Source of the DNA: Candidatus Liptonbacteria bacterium
GTDB taxonomy: Bacteria > Patescibacteriota > Minisyncoccia > UBA6257 > JACOXY01
DNA length: 55,405 nucleotides
Assembly (NCBI GenBank): GCA_016182095.1
Contig: JACOXY010000013.1
Location: forward strand, 1-55,405
Direction of reading: 5' to 3'
The position numbers and the translations under genes were made by a program. Each line of letters opens with the position of its first letter. Within the stretch, counting starts at the first letter, position 1. Below, piece by piece: positions 23,533-31,400 of this stretch. Below the pieces are notes generated by a model, which saw only the letters and a list, made by a program, of their open reading frames with translations, was not told the origin of the DNA and made no database searches.

Positions 23533-23979
23533 TTATATATCAAACGCCACCTCATCTCCAACTTTTATATTATCACGGAGAACTCTGCCGGCGGCAAATT
23601 CAACTACATGGGTTACCGGCTCCGGCGGCGCATAACTTGGATAATATCCATTAGACGCAACCGGCACAGATTCATTGATATAAATGACTCTGCCATTATT
23701 CACCCAAACGAAATCCAGCGGAAAACGAACGTCTTTCATCCAAAATGAATAAAATCCCGGCTTATTGAAAACGAATAACATGCCTTGGGCCTCCCCGATT
23801 TCATCTCTATTCTGCAAGCCTAAAGTTCTTTCTTCGTCGGTATCAGCCACCTCAACCATATATTGTTGCCCTGATATATTCACATAGCCAAAGTTAGTCT
23901 TCGCGCCAAAAAAATAGAAATAATAAATTCCCCCGGCAACTAAAATTATAATTGATAATGGTGAGATTAAACGAGCCAT
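23533..23979 (-). CDS. DUF192 family protein, membrane anchored
   Basis: A 148-aa protein with an N-terminal helix (residues 5-24) and a DUF192 beta domain: MVEVADTDEERTLGLQNRDE, GMLFVFNKPGFYSFWMKDVRFPLDFVWV, and VVEFAAGRV. The biochemical role of the family is unknown. It starts 6 bp after the GlgA-like gene stops and is probably co-transcribed. Confidence 0.88.
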   Translation of the reverse strand: MARLISPLSIIILVAGGIYYFYFFGAKTNFGYVNISGQQYMVEVADTDEERTLGLQNRDEIGEAQGMLFVFNKPGFYSFWMKDVRFPLDFVWVNNGRVIYINESVPVASNGYYPSYAPPEPVTHVVEFAAGRVLRDNIKVGDEVAFDI

Positions 23980-23985
23980 TGGTTA

Positions 23986-25371
23986 TTAGGCACTAGACAT
24001 CACCCGCCTATAAAGTTTCTGGTATGCGCTCGCTGGTTTTTTCCAGCTGAAATCCGCGACCTCGCACAATCCTCGCATTTTCTTTAATTTTTCCTCCTCC
24101 ACAAAAATCATGAGCGCTTCTTCAATTGCCCCAAGAAATGCCTTGTCGTTTTGCCCATCAAAAAGAACTCCTGTTTTGTTATGTTCTATAATATCGCAAA
24201 AACTTCCGATGCGCCTCGCAATAGGAATTGCCCCGTAACGCATGGCGGTGATTTGACGGGTGCCGCTCGGTTCCGAAGCATGCGGCGCCAAAATAAAATC
24301 CGAGGCCGCGTATATTTCGTGCGCCAAATTTTCATCAGCTCCGATTTTCACAAAAACATTTTCAGGGTACCTCTGCATAAGCCGCATAAGGCCATTTTCA
24401 AATTCTTCTTCTCCGAAACCGGAAAGGGCGAGGTCGGCATCAAAAACTTCAACTAAATATGGAGCCACCGCGAGCGCCAAATGGGTTCCCTTGCCTTCAT
24501 GCAACCGCGAAACCATCCCAAAAAGCGGGCGCGACAATCCATGTTTCAGGCGAAAATTTTCTTGAAACTTTAGTTTGGCGGCGTCTTTCCCGCCAAAATT
24601 TTTAATCAAGTCATAGTCACAGCCGCTTTGAATGCCGAGCGGCTTTCTTTTGCTCAAAATCCTGTGCAGGCCGGCTCCGAGATCTTTAGTTTGGATTTCC
24701 TCTGCGTGCGCGCGACTCACAGTTGTCACAGAGTCAGCTTTTTCTATTCCCTCCTTCAGATAATTTTTATCTCTTAAAATTCCCTGGTCGCTGATGTTAT
24801 GGACAGTAAACACCACCTTTGGCAACTGCGCTTGACCGGGAATATTCTTTAATTGATTTTTGCCTCGCTTTTTTGCCATTTGCGCTTTGCCATTCGCAAT
24901 TTGCGCCACCAATTGGCCCATTTGCCAATCGTGCGCATGCACAATATCCGGAGAAAAATTCAAAAGGTTGTTGCGCAAACACGCGAAAACGGCTTCTCCG
25001 AAAAACGCGAATCTTTCTACTTCCTTTCTGTGCAGTTGAGGCGTGGCTTTATAGAGCGAAATACCGCCGCCACCTAAGATTTTTTTATTTTCAACAAAAT
25101 AAACCGTGAGTGATGAGCCGGGGAAATGCCCGGAATAAAGCCCAAACTTTATTTTCTTTTGCTTCAGGCCGTGAGAAAACCTGATGGTTTTACTTTTAAA
25201 TATCGGCTTAAGTTTCCACGCCTTTTTGTCTATAACATTATAAAGAGGCAAAATAATCGCGGCCTCCGTCCCGGCCGCATGTAATTCTTTAGGCAGACCT
25301 CCAATAACTTCACCCAAGTCACTGATTTTCACATAAGGCACAGCTTCAGATGCCGCGAATAAAACTTTCAT
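23986..25371 (-). CDS. Glycogen/starch synthase-like glycosyltransferase (GT5)
   Basis: A GT-B fold enzyme of 461 aa. N-terminal starch-synthase catalytic domain (VLFAASEAVPYVKISDLGEV, the acceptor-loop Lys; DIVHAHDWQMGQL) and a GT1-like C-terminal domain (GMVSRLHEGKGTHLALAV, FILAPHASEPSGTRQITAMRYG). Probable ADP-glucose alpha-glucan synthase, although no branching or pyrophosphorylase gene is nearby. Near residue 160 the segment IANGKAQMAKKRGKNQLKN is encoded by an imperfect tandem repeat and looks like an in-frame insertion. Core format: TGTATGAT ends 8 nt before ATG. Confidence 0.82.
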   Translation of the reverse strand: MKVLFAASEAVPYVKISDLGEVIGGLPKELHAAGTEAAIILPLYNVIDKKAWKLKPIFKSKTIRFSHGLKQKKIKFGLYSGHFPGSSLTVYFVENKKILGGGGISLYKATPQLHRKEVERFAFFGEAVFACLRNNLLNFSPDIVHAHDWQMGQLVAQIANGKAQMAKKRGKNQLKNIPGQAQLPKVVFTVHNISDQGILRDKNYLKEGIEKADSVTTVSRAHAEEIQTKDLGAGLHRILSKRKPLGIQSGCDYDLIKNFGGKDAAKLKFQENFRLKHGLSRPLFGMVSRLHEGKGTHLALAVAPYLVEVFDADLALSGFGEEEFENGLMRLMQRYPENVFVKIGADENLAHEIYAASDFILAPHASEPSGTRQITAMRYGAIPIARRIGSFCDIIEHNKTGVLFDGQNDKAFLGAIEEALMIFVEEEKLKKMRGLCEVADFSWKKPASAYQKLYRRVMSSA

Positions 25372-25420
25372 GATAATTCATCATACACCGATCTTTGCCA
25401 AATTACAAATACAAATGAAA

Positions 25421-25451
25421 AGGGCCGACATGCGCATAGCACATCGGCCCT
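25421..25451 (-). terminator. Terminator of the 25477-26106 gene
   Basis: AGGGCCGATGTG/CATGTCGGCCCT stem followed on the minus strand by TTTTCATTTG. Confidence 0.75.
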
Positions 25452-25476
25452 GGACCACTTTCACCGATGCTCGGAG

Positions 25477-26106
25477 TTAGGCCGTCGCGAGTTGGACGGC
25501 GCCACCCACGATGCGGAGGTAGTAGGCGGCCTTGAGCGGGAGCGGGGCGTCGCCCACACGCTCGCCGTTCTCATCCTTCTGCCAGACCGTTACCGGCTGG
25601 CCATCAGGACGGAAGAGCGGCTGACGCGCTTCGAGGTTGATGCTCACGGCGCGCTCTCCGGGAATCTCCTCGCCGTTCTTGTAGAACGGATTGAGGAACG
25701 CCCTGACTCGCCACATCGCGCTCTCGCAGATGCTCCGAAGTTCGGCGCGGATCACATCCCGCACCTTCTTGAACTCGTCGGAGAGTTCCACGAACTCTCG
25801 GCGGGCGAAGAGGTACCGCACCATGTGGTACGACCTCTTGCCACGCGGGTCCTTGGCGTCGATGCGCATCTTGTAGAAGCCATAGACCATCTCATACCCC
25901 GACGCCTCGAGCTCTCCGAGAAACTCCACGAGGGAGCACTTCTCGGTCGGCTCGATAACCATGACGCCGCTCGAATGGCTCTTGCGCTCTACGCGCTCCT
26001 CTTGGGTTTCCCGATTCAGACGCTTCACCGAAGTAGGTATCGCGTCGGGGTTCGAGAAGCTGAACTGCATTGCAACCAGACGGACAGTACTATTCAGTTC
26101 GACCAC
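25477..26106 (-). CDS. GC-rich orphan protein (209 aa)
   Basis: Orphan family. GTG start set by AAAGGAGG 8 nt upstream. The protein is cytosolic and mixed alpha/beta: VAMQFSFSNPDAIPTSVKRL, then SLVEFLGELEASGYEMVYGF, RSYHMVRYLFARREFVEL, a helix RDVIRAELRSICESAMWRV, and a C-terminal strand region INLEARQPLFRPDGQPVTVW. No catalytic motif is visible. Third gene with the same format as 3020-3782 and 18800-19372: much higher GC than neighbours, a near-consensus promoter, a long leader with hairpin and a strong terminator. A 297-aa antisense frame is a by-product of its GC content. Confidence 0.75.
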   Translation of the reverse strand: MVELNSTVRLVAMQFSFSNPDAIPTSVKRLNRETQEERVERKSHSSGVMVIEPTEKCSLVEFLGELEASGYEMVYGFYKMRIDAKDPRGKRSYHMVRYLFARREFVELSDEFKKVRDVIRAELRSICESAMWRVRAFLNPFYKNGEEIPGERAVSINLEARQPLFRPDGQPVTVWQKDENGERVGDAPLPLKAAYYLRIVGGAVQLATA

Positions 26107-26137
26107 GGCGGGCCTCCTTTCGGTGTTTGGATTTTGG

Positions 26138-26202
26138 GGTTACTTTACGCAGTTTTGCCAGCAAAATGTGCGGTATTACAAGCAAAACTGCGCAAAGTAA
26201 CC
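26138..26202 (-). promoter_or_regulatory. Leader hairpin H2 of the GC-rich orphan gene
   Basis: Minus strand GGTTACTTTGCGCAGTTTTG...C and GCAAAACTGCGTAAAGTAAC...C, 21-bp arms with one mismatch, loop of about 23 nt. It begins about 30 nt after the promoter. Confidence 0.8.
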
Positions 26203-26232
26203 TATGGAAAAGAACTGTATTTTACTACCATA

Positions 26233-26261
26233 AGTATAACAGATTACATTGCTTCTGTCAA
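26233..26261 (-). promoter_or_regulatory. Promoter of the 25477-26106 gene
   Basis: Minus strand TTGACA, 17 nt, TATACT, near consensus. Confidence 0.8.
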
Positions 26262-26315
26262 GTCAAAACAGCCGCTTTTGTTACGCCTGCAGTTCACACC
26301 GTCATTGACATTCTG

Positions 26316-26441
26316 CAATGTATTCTCCGAATACAATTTCGTCGCTCGCCTCGCTCACGCCTTGGCGAAGCGGGCCATGCCTTGAAATCATCTCATTTTT
26401 TGGCTTCTAAATTTGATTTATGTTCGTATCTCACGCTCCTA
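26316..26441. mobile_element. MITE-like structured element, copy C (right half only)
   Basis: Homologous to the last third of copies A and B, from the GTATTC-TCC-GAATAC hairpin to the terminal repeat (minus strand TAGGAGCGTGAGATACGAAC). A short extra palindrome interrupts it near 26345-26370. Its terminal TAG is the stop codon of the SpoU methyltransferase gene. The left half is missing. Confidence 0.75.
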
Positions 26442-26930
26442 TATTCCATAAGCCACAATTCCAAAAGCAACAGCCACATTTAAAGATTCCTTGCGACCCA
26501 ACATCGGAATTTCCAGAATTTTATCGGCTAATTTCAATATATGCGGCGAAAGACCGCTAACTTCATTGCCCAAAACAAGCGCGACGCGGGGGACTTCGTA
26601 AGTTCTTTGGGACTTACGAAGTCCCGAGGATCGGACCTTTACCTTATAGTAAGGAATTGATTTTGCATTCTGTTCAACCACGAAAATTTTATAACCGTCT
26701 TTTTTTAGTTTCCTAATAACCGAAACTGCGGAACGCGAATATTCCCAGGGAACGGTTTTTTCGGCTCCCAAAGAAACTTTTATGAGCTGTTTCCGCGCGC
26801 ATCCAAATCTATCAAGCGGCGCCGGCGTAATGCCGCAGAGATAAATTTTCTCCACGCCGACCGCATCGGCAGTGCGAAAAATGGAGCCGACATTATGTAA
26901 ACTTCTTATGTTGTGCAAAATCACCGTCAT
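26439..26930 (-). CDS. SpoU/TrmH-family RNA 2'-O-methyltransferase
   Basis: A knotted SPOUT methyltransferase acting on rRNA or tRNA ribose. Motif 1 HNVGSIFRTADAVGV, motif 2 VALVLGNEVSGLS, motif 3 IPMLGRKESLNVAVAFGIV are complete, so it is a minimal 163-aa enzyme without an RNA-binding extension; the target is unknown. Start MTVILHNIRS is preferred over a Met nine codons upstream. Between motifs 1 and 2, VRSSGLRKSQRTYEV is encoded by a 14-bp-arm palindrome. The stop TAG is supplied by MITE-like copy C. Confidence 0.88.
   Translation of the reverse strand: MTVILHNIRSLHNVGSIFRTADAVGVEKIYLCGITPAPLDRFGCARKQLIKVSLGAEKTVPWEYSRSAVSVIRKLKKDGYKIFVVEQNAKSIPYYKVKVRSSGLRKSQRTYEVPRVALVLGNEVSGLSPHILKLADKILEIPMLGRKESLNVAVAFGIVAYGI
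26590..26625. repeat. Palindrome inside the SpoU methyltransferase gene
   Basis: GGGACTTCGTAAGT and ACTTACGAAGTCCC, perfect 14-bp arms around 8 nt, in frame within coding sequence. Related to those in mutM. Confidence 0.85.
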
Positions 26931-26966
26931 ATATTGAAAAGCAGGGCTCCTCACCAAGCAAGGCGA

Positions 26967-27046
26967 AACCCCGCACTAATTTTTTAATTTTACAATAGAA
27001 TTACCGAAAATAAAGCCGAAGCCAAATTAGTTCACTGCTTGGGGTT
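26967..27046. repeat. CCCCGCACTAA inverted repeat
   Basis: AACCCCGCACTAATTT and AAATTAGTTCACTGCTTGGG...GTT pair with a bulge. The CCCCGCACTAA core is shared with the element at 16624-16735. No gene is seen in 26931-27140. Confidence 0.55.
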
Positions 27047-27140
27047 GAGGCGGTTTCCGCGAAATAGACAAAATAATTGAAAACAAGGCTAAGGTTTTAA
27101 TGTGTTGAAGTCGAGGGACAGAAAATGTTGGGTGTCTGAA

Positions 27141-27169
27141 TTGACAAAATATACTTTCTCTGCTAACAT
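27141..27169 (+). promoter_or_regulatory. Promoter of the 27217-27435 gene
   Basis: TTGACA, 17 nt, TAACAT. Confidence 0.7.
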
Positions 27170-27216
27170 AGCAAGCAGTTCTGCGGTTCAACTTATGTCA
27201 ACCAAAGGGGGTTGTT

Positions 27217-27435
27217 ATGAAGTGCTCTCAATGGAAGAAGTTCTTGGTCGGCTGCAAGGGGCTTGCCATGATCCTGGGGTTCTTTTTCATCGTCCCTTTT
27301 CTCGGGGCCATGATTATGGGAACACCGATCACCATGGAGTTGGTGAAACAGTGCCTTGTGCCCCCTTCAATTCTTGCTACGGGATTCTTAATCCTGCTCT
27401 GCTTTATGCCTGGAAATGGAGCGGGGTGGTGGTGA
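27217..27435 (+). CDS. Small two-helix membrane protein (72 aa)
   Basis: Not recognised. Two hydrophobic helices (about residues 15-36 and 46-64), a basic N-terminus (KCSQWKKFLVGCK) and a Gly/Trp tail. ATG follows AAAGGGGG by 5 nt. Full cassette format with a TTGACA promoter and a UUCG-capped terminator 11 bp after the stop, but without a long leader hairpin. A longer overlapping frame from 27102 lacks these signals. Confidence 0.65.
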   Translation: MKCSQWKKFLVGCKGLAMILGFFFIVPFLGAMIMGTPITMELVKQCLVPPSILATGFLILLCFMPGNGAGWW

Positions 27436-27446
27436 TCCGTAGGGGT

Positions 27447-27472
27447 GCCCGGTTCTTCGGAACTGGGCTTTT
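27447..27472 (+). terminator. Terminator of the 27217-27435 gene
   Basis: GCCCGGTTC-TTCG-GAACTGGGC stem followed by TTTTTC. Confidence 0.85.
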
Positions 27473-27491
27473 TCTATTCCTACTCCCCCTA

Positions 27492-27695
27492 AAATATTTT
27501 GCCATGCAAAATATTCGGGCGATCATTTCGCCAATAGCGAAATGATTTAGCCATGACATTTTTTATATCATCCCACGACAGAAATTGTCATGGGGAATAA
27601 TTTTTGCTTTATTTATGGAGCTTTTCGGGCACTTTTCTGAAAAATCCTTTCTGTCCTTTCATGTTATTTCGGTAATTTATAGAAAATGTCATGGG
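27492..27695. repeat. Cluster of hairpins and an inverted repeat, no gene
   Basis: AATATTTTGC-CATG-GCAAAATATT (27492-27515), ATCATTTCGC/GCGAAATGAT (27522-27546), and a larger CCATGACATTTT (27551-27562) / AAAATGTCATGG (27683-27694) pair with an internal direct repeat near 27593. I see no gene in 27473-27776. Confidence 0.65.
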
Positions 27696-27776
27696 GATTT
27701 TTCTTGCTTAATTTCGTCAACTTTTATACTATACATTCAGATTGTACCTTGAACAATTAAATGGAGGTAACACGAG

Positions 27777-28367
27777 ATGCCGTATGACGAAAATTTTTAT
27801 CGAATGTACCGTGAATACCTACAAGAACAGACGGTGCGCCGTAATCATGATCATGTATTCTCCCTATTTGCATCACTGCTGTTGCACGATTCACCGCGCG
27901 TAATGGATCTTGGTTGCGGTATCGGTGAATATGCAACTTATGACCAGCAACATGCCGCGTATGTAGGGGTTGATCTCAATAACACCGGCTCAGTGATTCC
28001 TTTTGTACAGGCAGACTATCTAAAACTTAATTTTGGAAATCTCTTGCCCTTCTTGCCAAACGCTTTTATCAGTTTATTCTCGATTGAATGTTGTCATTCA
28101 TCGGAAAGCAAGTACACTCTCTACAATCGTATTTTCTCGACCTTCCCTGCTGTAAAGTATGGGCTAGTTGGCGGATTTTTTTATGAATCGCGGCGTAATC
28201 AGGAAACCGTATCAGAAGCCGGAGAAATCGTAAGTTATCAAACTATCGAAGATCCGTCGCTTCATATTTCTCCACTATTTACGGAGCTGCGCATCCATAT
28301 TCGGACACCATCTCGAATGTTTGGAAATGATGTCATTGAAGTCTGGAAACTCCTCGTGCGGAAGTAA
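27777..28367 (+). CDS. SAM-dependent methyltransferase
   Basis: A class I Rossmann methyltransferase of 196 aa. Motif I VMDLGCGIGEY (about residues 42-52), motif II acidic turn YVGVDLN, then VQADYLKLNF. The catalytic region has IECCHSSESKYTLYNRI, with two adjacent Cys. The substrate is unknown. ATG follows GGAGG by 9 nt; TATACT upstream serves as the -10. With its terminator at 28381 it has cassette format. Confidence 0.78.
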   Translation: MPYDENFYRMYREYLQEQTVRRNHDHVFSLFASLLLHDSPRVMDLGCGIGEYATYDQQHAAYVGVDLNNTGSVIPFVQADYLKLNFGNLLPFLPNAFISLFSIECCHSSESKYTLYNRIFSTFPAVKYGLVGGFFYESRRNQETVSEAGEIVSYQTIEDPSLHISPLFTELRIHIRTPSRMFGNDVIEVWKLLVRK

Positions 28368-28380
28368 TCACTCCTGCTAT

Positions 28381-28411
28381 ATCGCCAAGGCTCTGCCGCG
28401 GCGATTTTTTT
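28381..28411 (+). terminator. Terminator of the methyltransferase gene
   Basis: ATCGCC/GGCGAT stem with an imperfect loop followed by seven T. Confidence 0.7.
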
Positions 28412-28435
28412 ATCGTCTATCTCCCATGACACTTC

Positions 28436-31400
28436 TTATTCTTCAAGCCCCACCCGCATAAACCAATCGGCGCTCGCGGTAGGATAGGGAATTCTAAAAG
28501 ACGGGCAATAACTGCCGTTGCATTCGCCTGATGGGCCAGAGGCAGCCACACCATCCTCAAAATCTCCGGCAGTTGAGATTGCGTTCTGGAAAGAGGTCCG
28601 GTAATAACCGACTGGATTGTCATAGCGCGCGTCAAGCACAAACCAATAAGTTTGATTGGCTTCGACTGTTACCGGATCGGCAAAATAAAACACACTGTTT
28701 CCGGATTCCGTCTCGGCAATTTTGTTTGAAAAATCCGGCTTATTTGCTCCATTATCATCATAAACAGCGAGTCTATAAGAGGCGTCATCACCTCCGTTGT
28801 TCCGCTGTATATCAAGCAAAACTTTATTAAAACTTCCCTCTTCTCCTGAAGATATACTCTGTAAACTCGCCGAGTCAATCAGTCCCCCGCCGCACACCGA
28901 ACAATTAATATTAATCCTGCCCCAAGGATAACTCCAGCCGTCTTGATTCAACTGCTCTATTAAAAATCGGATTGGCGGGCGAGACCATTCTTTAGTTAGT
29001 ATATTGGAATAATTTCCAAAATCATCCCTAGCCCTTACGCCTATCAAAAATCGTTCGCCAGGTAAAACTACTCTGCTCGTCGTGGTAGCATGCCCCAAGT
29101 TTTGCCAATCTTGATCTAAAAAATCAGCGTGAGCCGAGTTTGACTCGGAGGAGGTGGAAAAATTAACTTCATATTTGACAAGGTTCGGCTCTGTATCTGG
29201 GTCTTGCGCATCGCTCCAATTAAGATTGATGCTTCCGGATTTAGCATATTCCACATTAATCTCTCCGCTTAATTCGGGTGCCAAGTGTTCCGGCGGATTG
29301 CCGTTAAAAAAATATTTGGTTTTATCAACCGTGAGCAGTTTGAAATTATTAAGTGCCCCGTCCTCAACCCTCGTCCCCTGCGGATAGCTTCTGTAAAAAC
29401 CGTAATAGGCAACAGTGAGATATCCATCCGCCCCAAAATCAGCATCACCATAATTACCTATCCTGAAAATGAGTCGGTTTAGAGTACCGGCCAAATATTT
29501 ACCGAACCGCAGCGCGTCGTTCATAAATCCTCCCCAAATGCCGCACTGGCTTTCGTCGTCAGGCAAAAGCAGAGAAGACTTGTAGCTTAAGATGCCAACA
29601 CAGCTCTCATATTCCGTAAAAAGCGCGTCGCTTAAATTTTCGGGTGTGGGACGCGCGCTATCTAAGAATTCATCTTTCGGCGCTTCTTTGTTTTTGTAGA
29701 AAACTAGAACTTTCCAATTAGCTCCGTGATCCCGCGAAGTTAAGTCGGGCAAAAACGGGTAATTATTATATCGTAATTCAACTACCGGCGCATTGCCAAA
29801 AATTGAGCTTGTCGGGGCCTGATAAAAATAAATTCCCGATAAAATTCCCGGCACTTCAAAATCTTTGAAAACTTCGTCGCTCGCAAGTCCGTCTTTATCT
29901 GCCGCTTGAATTGAAAATCTATAGCCTCGTCCAACTTCGTCAATCCGTCTTTCAAAAGCAGTTGAGGTGCCGTTATATATAGAAACGCCAGAGCTATTAT
30001 ATTCTTTAACTTCGTAAGTAAAATAGTTAGCTACTGAACTAGATTCAATAGTTCCCGAGCTTGTCGAGGGACTACCACGCCAATTAAAAATCAGCGCGAG
30101 AGAGCTCGTGCTGAAGCTAACTTCCAAATCATTTACGGCGGCCGGGGCATCGCGCGGCTCCGGCAAACTCGTGCTATTTTGCGGTTTGGGAATTTCGCGC
30201 GCTTCAAAATCATTGTTGGAGTCGGCGTCGCATCCATTCCCCAAAAACTCGTTTTCATTTTGCGGCAAAACACAGGAACTGTTTTTGAAAGCTTTGCGCT
30301 CCAAGCTCTTGCCAGCTTCAATTTCGCCATATGTTATGTCATCAACTACTTCCGCAGTCGCGTGATCGCCGTTGTAAAGCAAAATTGAGTTATTGGTGTA
30401 AGCGATACTCGCCGATTGGGCGGAGTATCTTAAATCCGGCTCCACGTTCCCATTATAAGAAGGACTTGCGATTAGAAAAAATCTTTTGGGGAGAATCGTT
30501 CCGGCGAAAACTCCGTCATCCACAAGGTTGCTCTCACTGCCCGAAGAAGTTTTTTTGCGTAGCTCCCATCCGGTTAAATCAACGGCTGTTTCGGTTGGAT
30601 TATAAAGTTCAATAAACTCATAATCGGAAGCGTTAGTGGCGCCAGCTTGAATTTCGCTTATTACAATATGATTCGTTGTCATATTTGTCGTATCAGACAT
30701 ATTAGACGTATCCGTCGCGCTGGAAGCATTGGCAGTATTGTCATCTGCTTGAGTTGAAGAAGGTGGCGGTGAAGCCGACGCGCCGCCACCGGACCCGCCA
30801 GAAGGATAAGTTGAGTTTTCCGCCTTGGGAGTGCCGTTCGTGACCGAACTCGACTGCCATCCAAAACCATAAATACGCTCCATGGTATTTTTGGTGGAAT
30901 TATTTCCGGCAGGCCAACTGCTTGCGGCAATAACCTCATCCATTAAGCCGCATTTATTGTCAAAAAGGCGAAGACCCTCGCCAGTATTCGCGAGCGCGCC
31001 GCTATAAATGAAGTCAGCAGCAATACCAGGCACCGTGTCATCGTCGGCGCGCTCCAAAAGCAAAAACTTGCCGGCTTCGAGCTTAGTGCCAGAATCAATA
31101 GTGATATGAATTTGTTCCTCCTTATCTATAACTTGCCAGCCGGAAGCATCGACCGGGGTACCGCTTATGTTTTTCAATTCAATCCATTCGTCATTCGCGC
31201 TATTTGTCGTACCCATCCAGGCAACTTCATTTATAATAATCCCCGCGCGGCTTGGAGTGCCGGGGACGCCATATGAGCAAGTTGAAGTCCGATCTCCCGG
31301 AGGTAGTTCCTCCGCTGGAGGTGTGACCTCCCCATATTGGCTCTCCTCGTCAGACGCTCCAGCCACTTCTCCGGTTTGCGTTTTAGGAAGAATAGTAACA

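Noticed and set aside
25492-26385. 297-aa plus-strand frame
   Set aside because: Antisense to the 25477-26106 gene, which has promoter, Shine-Dalgarno site and terminator; long antisense frames are expected in GC-rich sequence.
27102-27545. 147-aa plus-strand frame
   Set aside because: No ribosome site; it overlaps the 27217-27435 membrane protein, which has promoter, Shine-Dalgarno site and terminator in place.
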